DNA from: an uncultured Holophagaceae bacterium
Lineage (GTDB): Bacteria; Acidobacteriota; Holophagae; Holophagales; Holophagaceae
Length of the DNA: 45,545 nt
Assembly: GCA_903873655.1 (NCBI GenBank)
Contig: CAIQPH010000316.1
Coordinates: 1 to 45,545 of the forward strand
Direction of reading: 5' to 3'
Positions within the stretch are counted from its first letter, which is position 1; each line of letters begins with the position of its first letter. Shown piece after piece: positions 41,737-45,545 of this stretch. A model generated the notes under the pieces. It saw only the letters and a program-made list of their open reading frames with translations, was not told the origin of the DNA and did no database searches. The position numbers and the translations under genes are program-made.

Positions 41737-42828
41737 GTGACACAGAGATTGAGCGTCGGACTGCTCTTTGGCGGGGAGTCCCCGGAACACGAAGTTTCCA
41801 TCGTCACTGCGCGGGCCATCGCGGGACACCTGGATCCCGCGCGGTTCGACGTGCGGCCCATGGGTATTGCCCGGAATGGCGTGTGGATTGTGACCGGTGA
41901 TCCCTTCGCGCGGCTGGCCTCAGGAGAACGGCCCGAGCGAAGTACGGTTCCCTTCCTTCCCCTGGAAAAGGGCGCTGAAGCGACCCCCCTCCCGGACCTG
42001 TTCTTCAACGCCCTGCATGGTGCCGGCGGCGAGGATGGTCAGATCAGCGGCTATCTGGAACTGCTGCATCGCCCCTACACCGGTGGTGGGCTGCTGGCCA
42101 TGGCGGCGGGCATGGACAAGTGGATCACCAAGCGACTCTGGGAATCGGAAGGTCTTCCCGTCGTTCCCTATGTCGGGCTCACCGAGGAGCACTGGCAGCG
42201 CGACCGTCTGACCTGCCTGGCGGAATGCGGGAAACTGGGCCTGCCCCTGTTCGTGAAGCCTGCCAACCTCGGCAGCAGCATCGGCGTGGAAAAGGTCAAG
42301 CGCACCGAGGATCTGGCGACGGCCCTGGACCGGGCCTTCACTTTCGATCGGCGGGTGCTGGTGGAGCAGGGACTGGACGTCCGCGAGATCGAAGTGGCGG
42401 TGCTGGGGGGCGACGAGCCGCAGGTCTCCGTGCCCGGCGAAGTGATCGTCGCGGATGAGTTCTACACCTTCGAAGACAAGTACATCCACGGGCAGAGCCG
42501 CACCGAAATTCCAGCCCGGATTCCCGAGGATCTTGTCGACCAGGTTCGTCGGCTCGCGGCCAGGGCCTTCACCGCGACCGATGGGTACGGCATGGCCCGG
42601 GTGGATTTCTTTCTGGAGCGCGGGACAGGTGGACTCTTCCTCAACGAACTCAACTTCATTCCCGGCTTCACCAGCATTTCCATGTATCCCAAGATGATGG
42701 CCGCCAGTGGTGTTCCCTACGACGAACTGCTGACTCGCCTCATCGATCTCGCTCTGGCCCGCCACGCTCAGAACTCCGCAAAACAAAAGGGGTTCCAGTC
42801 CGGCAGCAGCTGGTTCCAGAATTCATAA
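41737..42828 (+). CDS. ddl: D-alanine--D-alanine ligase
   Basis: Ddl makes the D-Ala-D-Ala dipeptide for peptidoglycan. The 363-residue ATP-grasp enzyme starts with LSVGLLFGGESPEHEVSIVTA and holds LPLFVKPANLGSSIGVEKV, YTFEDKY and LNELNFIPGFTSISMYPKM, the nucleotide- and metal-binding end. The length and the EHEVS Glu are typical of the family. GTG 41737 is preceded by GGAGGTG 6 nt upstream. No mur or fts genes are beside it, so it is away from the division cluster. Confidence 0.96.
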   Translation: MTQRLSVGLLFGGESPEHEVSIVTARAIAGHLDPARFDVRPMGIARNGVWIVTGDPFARLASGERPERSTVPFLPLEKGAEATPLPDLFFNALHGAGGEDGQISGYLELLHRPYTGGGLLAMAAGMDKWITKRLWESEGLPVVPYVGLTEEHWQRDRLTCLAECGKLGLPLFVKPANLGSSIGVEKVKRTEDLATALDRAFTFDRRVLVEQGLDVREIEVAVLGGDEPQVSVPGEVIVADEFYTFEDKYIHGQSRTEIPARIPEDLVDQVRRLAARAFTATDGYGMARVDFFLERGTGGLFLNELNFIPGFTSISMYPKMMAASGVPYDELLTRLIDLALARHAQNSAKQKGFQSGSSWFQNS

Positions 42829-42872
42829 AAAAAACATGTTAAGTCCGTATTAGGGGTGCCGATGAATCCCCC

Positions 42873-43190
42873 ATGGACGTGGTCGGCATGGCACTCTCCG
42901 CTCTCAGCGCATCCAGCGCGGGGCTGGCGGTGCAGGCCAACAACGTGGCCAACCAGCTGTCGGACGGATACAAGGCCAAGCGCGTCGACCTGGTGGCTGA
43001 AGCCTCGGGGGGGGTGCGGGTGTCGGGGGTCTCACAAGACCCGACATCCGCCGGCCCCGGAACTTCGAATGTGGACCTCACCACAGAAACGGTTCAGGGC
43101 ATGAGCTTCGACCTGATGTACCGGTCGAATCTCAAGGTCCTCAAGACCGCTGACGAGCTGATGCAGGCGACCCTGGACATGAAGGCCTGA
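42873..43190 (+). CDS. Short flagellar rod-type protein, mini-FlgC-like
   Basis: The 105 residues read as a FlgC N-terminus joined to a FlgC C-terminus. Residues 1-38 (ALSALSASSAGLAVQANNVANQLSDGYKAKR) resemble the conserved helix of rod and hook proteins, and the end (NVDLTTETVQGMSFDLMYRSNLKVLKTADELM) resembles the FlgC C-terminal helix. FlgC is about 135-150 residues; the central domain is largely missing. No flagellar genes are next to it. The frame is clear, but the ATG lacks a good ribosome site. A role in the flagellum or an unrelated envelope axial structure remains open. Confidence 0.7.
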   Translation: MDVVGMALSALSASSAGLAVQANNVANQLSDGYKAKRVDLVAEASGGVRVSGVSQDPTSAGPGTSNVDLTTETVQGMSFDLMYRSNLKVLKTADELMQATLDMKA

Positions 43191-43238
43191 CTGCTGATAG
43201 CTGACAGCCCAGGGCCTGTTTCCACGTAGACTATAGCC

Positions 43239-44480
43239 ATGCATGCTCGAACCTGGCTCTCGGTCCTGTCGCTGCCTCTAGTGGCCGCTTTCACCGTACC
43301 GGTGCTGCAGCAGGGCAACCCGCCTAAACCCCAGCCCCAGGCGGGGGCCAAGATCGCGCCCCAGGATCCACTGGCCGGCCTGTCCGACATTCAGGACGTG
43401 CTCTCCCTAGTGCAGCAGAATTACGTGGATCCGCCTGACATGGAGAAGGTCGTCTCCGGGGGGGTGCAGGCCGTCCTGGAACGCTCCCACCCGCTCAATG
43501 CCTACCTGACCGCCGAGGATCTGCGCCTGCCCGATCCTGGTCCCGCTGAGGCGGGCCTGGTGGTCGTGAAGCGTGGCATCTACGCCACCGTGCTGGCCGT
43601 GGTCCCAGGTGGACCCGCCGCCAAGGCCGGGATCCAGGCGGGGGATGTGATCCGGAAGGTGGATGGTGATTCCGTGGGCCGCATCAGCGCCTGGGCCCTG
43701 GAGCGCAAGCTGCGCGGCCCCGAAAATTCCTCCCTCGACCTCTATCGCTACAACGCCACCGGCGACCTCACCAAGACCACCGTGGAGCGGCAGGTGATAT
43801 CGCCCGGCCCACTCACTATCAAGCAGGGGCAAGGCGCGCTGCTCGTCTCTCTGCCCGATCTGGCTCCCGGCAGAGCGGAGGAGCTGAGGAAGGCCCTCGC
43901 CGCCGCCGACCATGGCCAGACCCTGGTGCTGGACCTCCGTCAATGCCTGAAGGGGTCGATGCCGGAAGCCGCTGCCGTGGCCGGCCTGCTGGGCTCGAAG
44001 GGGGATTTCGCCACCCTGGAGGAGGCGGGCAAGGCTGACCGTGTACTCCCCGTGACTGGCATGGGAACGGCTTTTACCCGTCTGGCCCTGCTGGTGGGTC
44101 GTTCGACCCTGGGGGCGTCGGAAGTCCTGGCCTCTTGCCTCAAGAAAAATGGCGCCAAGACCTTCGGAGAACGGACGCCAGGTTTCGGCGTGGAGCGCGC
44201 CCGTTTCGCCTTGAAGCAGGGCGGGGCGGTGGAGTTGGTCTCCAAGCGCTGGGTGGGCCTGGGCGGCGAAAAACTGGATCGCCAGGGCGTGGTCCCGGAC
44301 CAGGTGCTCCGCATGACTGATGCCGACGACCCCTTGGTCCGGGTGCTGGCCGCGCTGGCGGCGCCTGCCCCGGCTGACAAATCGACGGTCCGCCCTGCCG
44401 ACCGGATCCTGACTCCCGACAGGATCCTGATTCCCGACGAGGGGGTGCCACCTCATCCTCCCAAGAGGCCGAACCCCTGA
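43239..44480 (+). CDS. PDZ-containing S41-family-like protein, probably catalytically inactive
   Basis: The 413-residue exported protein has a signal peptide (LSVLSLPLVAAFTVP), a short helical part with LVQQNYVDPPDMEKVV, a PDZ domain (about 105-190, YATVLAVVPGGPAAKAGIQAGDVIRKVDG) and a C-terminal S41 peptidase fold. Relative to tail-specific proteases (motif GTASASEI ... GERTFGKG), this protein has STLGASEV ... GERTPGFG, so the catalytic Ser appears replaced by Gly and the Lys by Phe. A binding or scaffold role in the periplasm is then more likely than proteolysis. TAGACT ends 6 nt before the ATG. The stop overlaps the next start by 1 nt. Confidence 0.8.
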   Translation: MHARTWLSVLSLPLVAAFTVPVLQQGNPPKPQPQAGAKIAPQDPLAGLSDIQDVLSLVQQNYVDPPDMEKVVSGGVQAVLERSHPLNAYLTAEDLRLPDPGPAEAGLVVVKRGIYATVLAVVPGGPAAKAGIQAGDVIRKVDGDSVGRISAWALERKLRGPENSSLDLYRYNATGDLTKTTVERQVISPGPLTIKQGQGALLVSLPDLAPGRAEELRKALAAADHGQTLVLDLRQCLKGSMPEAAAVAGLLGSKGDFATLEEAGKADRVLPVTGMGTAFTRLALLVGRSTLGASEVLASCLKKNGAKTFGERTPGFGVERARFALKQGGAVELVSKRWVGLGGEKLDRQGVVPDQVLRMTDADDPLVRVLAALAAPAPADKSTVRPADRILTPDRILIPDEGVPPHPPKRPNP

Positions 44481-45391
44481 TGGCAAGAGGCAAGGGTAAG
44501 CGGATGTCCACCCTCGCCCTGGTGGGCTGGGCCGCGCTCACGCTGGCACTTGGTCTGATTGCAGGACTCCTGTTGGGTCAGCAGGGCTGCAATCGGCGCG
44601 AAGCGCCTGCGAAGCACGAACTCCCCAAACCTGAACCCAAGAAACCCGATAAAAAAGCGACTGAGCCGAAGGCGAAGCCTAACGCTGAGATTGCCAAGCC
44701 TCAGCGCCAGGAACCAGCCCCGCTGCCACGATTGGCCTTGGTGATCGATGACCTCGGCTATGTGCCGCCGGAACTGGTGACTCGGTTGTGCAGCCTGCCG
44801 GTGCCCTTCAGCGTGGCGGTGCTGCCCTACCAGGAGCACACCCGGGAAAGTGCGGAGATCGCCCACCGTCTAGGCAAAGAGGTCATGCTCCACCTGCCCA
44901 TGGAACCCATCGGCTACCCCGGCCCTGGCCACGATCCGGGGCCCAACGCCATCCTCTACAACCTTCCGGAAGCCGAGGTTCGCCACCGCGTTCAGATGGC
45001 CCTGAGCGAGGTCCCCCACCGCCTGGGCGTGAACAACCACATGGGCAGCCGCATCACGCCGGACCGAACGCGCATGGCCTGGGTGCTCCAGGAGATCAAG
45101 GCGCGGAAGTGCTTTTTCGTAGACAGCCGGACCGAGAAGGACAGCGTGGCCTACGATGTCGCGGAACAGTTGGGCATCCCGGCGGTCCAGCGGCGCGTGT
45201 TCCTGGATGACGACAAGGCCTTTCCGGCCATGGCGCAGCAGTGGGAGCGGGCCCTGAAGCTGGCGGAGAAGGAGGGCTACGTGCTGATCATCGGCCACAT
45301 CTATCCCGAGACCGTGGAGGCCCTGGAGAAGCTGGTGCCTCGATCCAAGGGCCAGGTGCGCTTCGTGACCGCGGGGCAATTGGTCAACTAA
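44480..45391 (+). CDS. Divergent polysaccharide deacetylase family protein (YibQ-like)
   Basis: The 303-residue protein has an N-terminal membrane anchor (ALTLALGLIAGLLLG, about 19-33), a Lys/Pro-rich linker (about 45-80) and a domain with the divergent polysaccharide deacetylase pattern: LALVIDDLGY, VMLHLPMEPIGYPG, VNNHMGSRIT and CFFVDSRT. These proteins are probably periplasmic and often sit next to a CtpA-type protease and EnvC-like factors. Here the neighbour is the S41-like protein, which keeps that link even though it seems inactive. Deacetylase activity is not proven for the family. Confidence 0.88.
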   Translation: MARGKGKRMSTLALVGWAALTLALGLIAGLLLGQQGCNRREAPAKHELPKPEPKKPDKKATEPKAKPNAEIAKPQRQEPAPLPRLALVIDDLGYVPPELVTRLCSLPVPFSVAVLPYQEHTRESAEIAHRLGKEVMLHLPMEPIGYPGPGHDPGPNAILYNLPEAEVRHRVQMALSEVPHRLGVNNHMGSRITPDRTRMAWVLQEIKARKCFFVDSRTEKDSVAYDVAEQLGIPAVQRRVFLDDDKAFPAMAQQWERALKLAEKEGYVLIIGHIYPETVEALEKLVPRSKGQVRFVTAGQLVN

Positions 45392-45421
45392 GGGGCTGGA
45401 ACGCAATAAGCATTGCCATCG

Positions 45422-45522
45422 CGCAGGGCGCCGGGCAAGCGAGACAAGGAAGCTGAGGTTCCAGCGGAGCGGGACTCCGTGAACCTCAGCCGACGCCGTA
45501 TCGAGCCGCCCGCCGCCCTGCG
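45422..45522. other. Nested perfect stem-loops, possible structured RNA or terminator region
   Basis: CGCAGGGCG (45422-45430) pairs with CGCCCTGCG (45514-45522). Inside, GCTGAGGTTC (45452-45461) pairs with GAACCTCAGC (45481-45490), and inside that CGGAG (45465-45469) pairs with CTCCG (45475-45479). A small GCAAT-AAGC-ATTGC hairpin precedes at 45403-45416. The inner stem starts 61 nt after the deacetylase stop. No known RNA family could be matched by eye; the strand is uncertain and the element touches the window end. Confidence 0.4.
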
Positions 45523-45545
45523 TCCGGGGGATTGACCATAGATCC

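Noticed and set aside
45392-45545. RNase P RNA, tmRNA, SRP RNA, cobalamin or SAM riboswitch
   Set aside because: I looked for the conserved cores of these families on both strands and saw none; only the stems are clear.

Overview
The window is a GC-rich, gene-dense piece of bacterial chromosome. The mix of genes (KorAB 2-oxoacid:ferredoxin oxidoreductase, an MglA-type GTPase, several multi-domain histidine kinases including a beta-propeller kinase, HEAT-repeat and divergent polysaccharide deacetylase proteins, IspE, TrpB2) fits an Acidobacteriota-like, possibly Holophagae/Geothrix-like, free-living Gram-negative organism. This is an inference from gene content and composition; no rRNA is present to settle it.

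Left edge (1-1160): the tail of an upstream gene is coupled by GTGA to a small membrane protein. Next come an excisionase-like helix-turn-helix gene and a tRNA-Ala(CGC) with its own promoter and terminator. The HTH gene lies off the tRNA 3' end, as at the edge of a tRNA-integrated element. From 1171 to 9340 are korBA, a divergent and probably leaderless lexA, an isopropylmalate-dehydrogenase-like gene, a bcp-type peroxiredoxin, an MglA-like GTPase with a C-terminal extension followed after 1 nt by a LolA-like gene, a HAD phosphatase and ppa.

The most unusual block is 9423-21857, all on the minus strand: ABC exporter ATPase and permease, hybrid histidine kinase, MFS transporter, hutH, HD phosphohydrolase, a 1021-residue HEAT protein and a histidine kinase. 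The last five genes (MFS to kinase) are joined by four consecutive 4-nt overlaps. The HEAT protein carries about 115 residues of nearly pure Gly-Gln/Gly-Leu repeat, then two copies of a domain of about 117 residues. I regard the HD, Gly-Gln/HEAT and kinase genes as the best candidate for an undescribed signalling or scaffold system.

From 22075 to 30119 are ispE, gltBD (ammonium assimilation) and map. A three-gene unknown cassette follows (lipoprotein, 207 aa, 435 aa; 30158-32426) behind a probable leaderless promoter. An Lrp/AsnC regulator diverges from a Cys/Met-metabolism PLP enzyme across a perfect 21-bp palindrome. After recG come a beta-propeller histidine kinase, trpB2, coaD, ddl, a 105-residue mini-FlgC-like protein, a PDZ/S41-like protein that seems to lack both catalytic residues, and a divergent polysaccharide deacetylase. 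The right edge (45392-45545) holds nested perfect stems that could be a structured RNA or leader.

No CRISPR array, transposase gene, rRNA or recognisable defence operon was seen. All calls were made by reading the sequence and translations; no database search was run.
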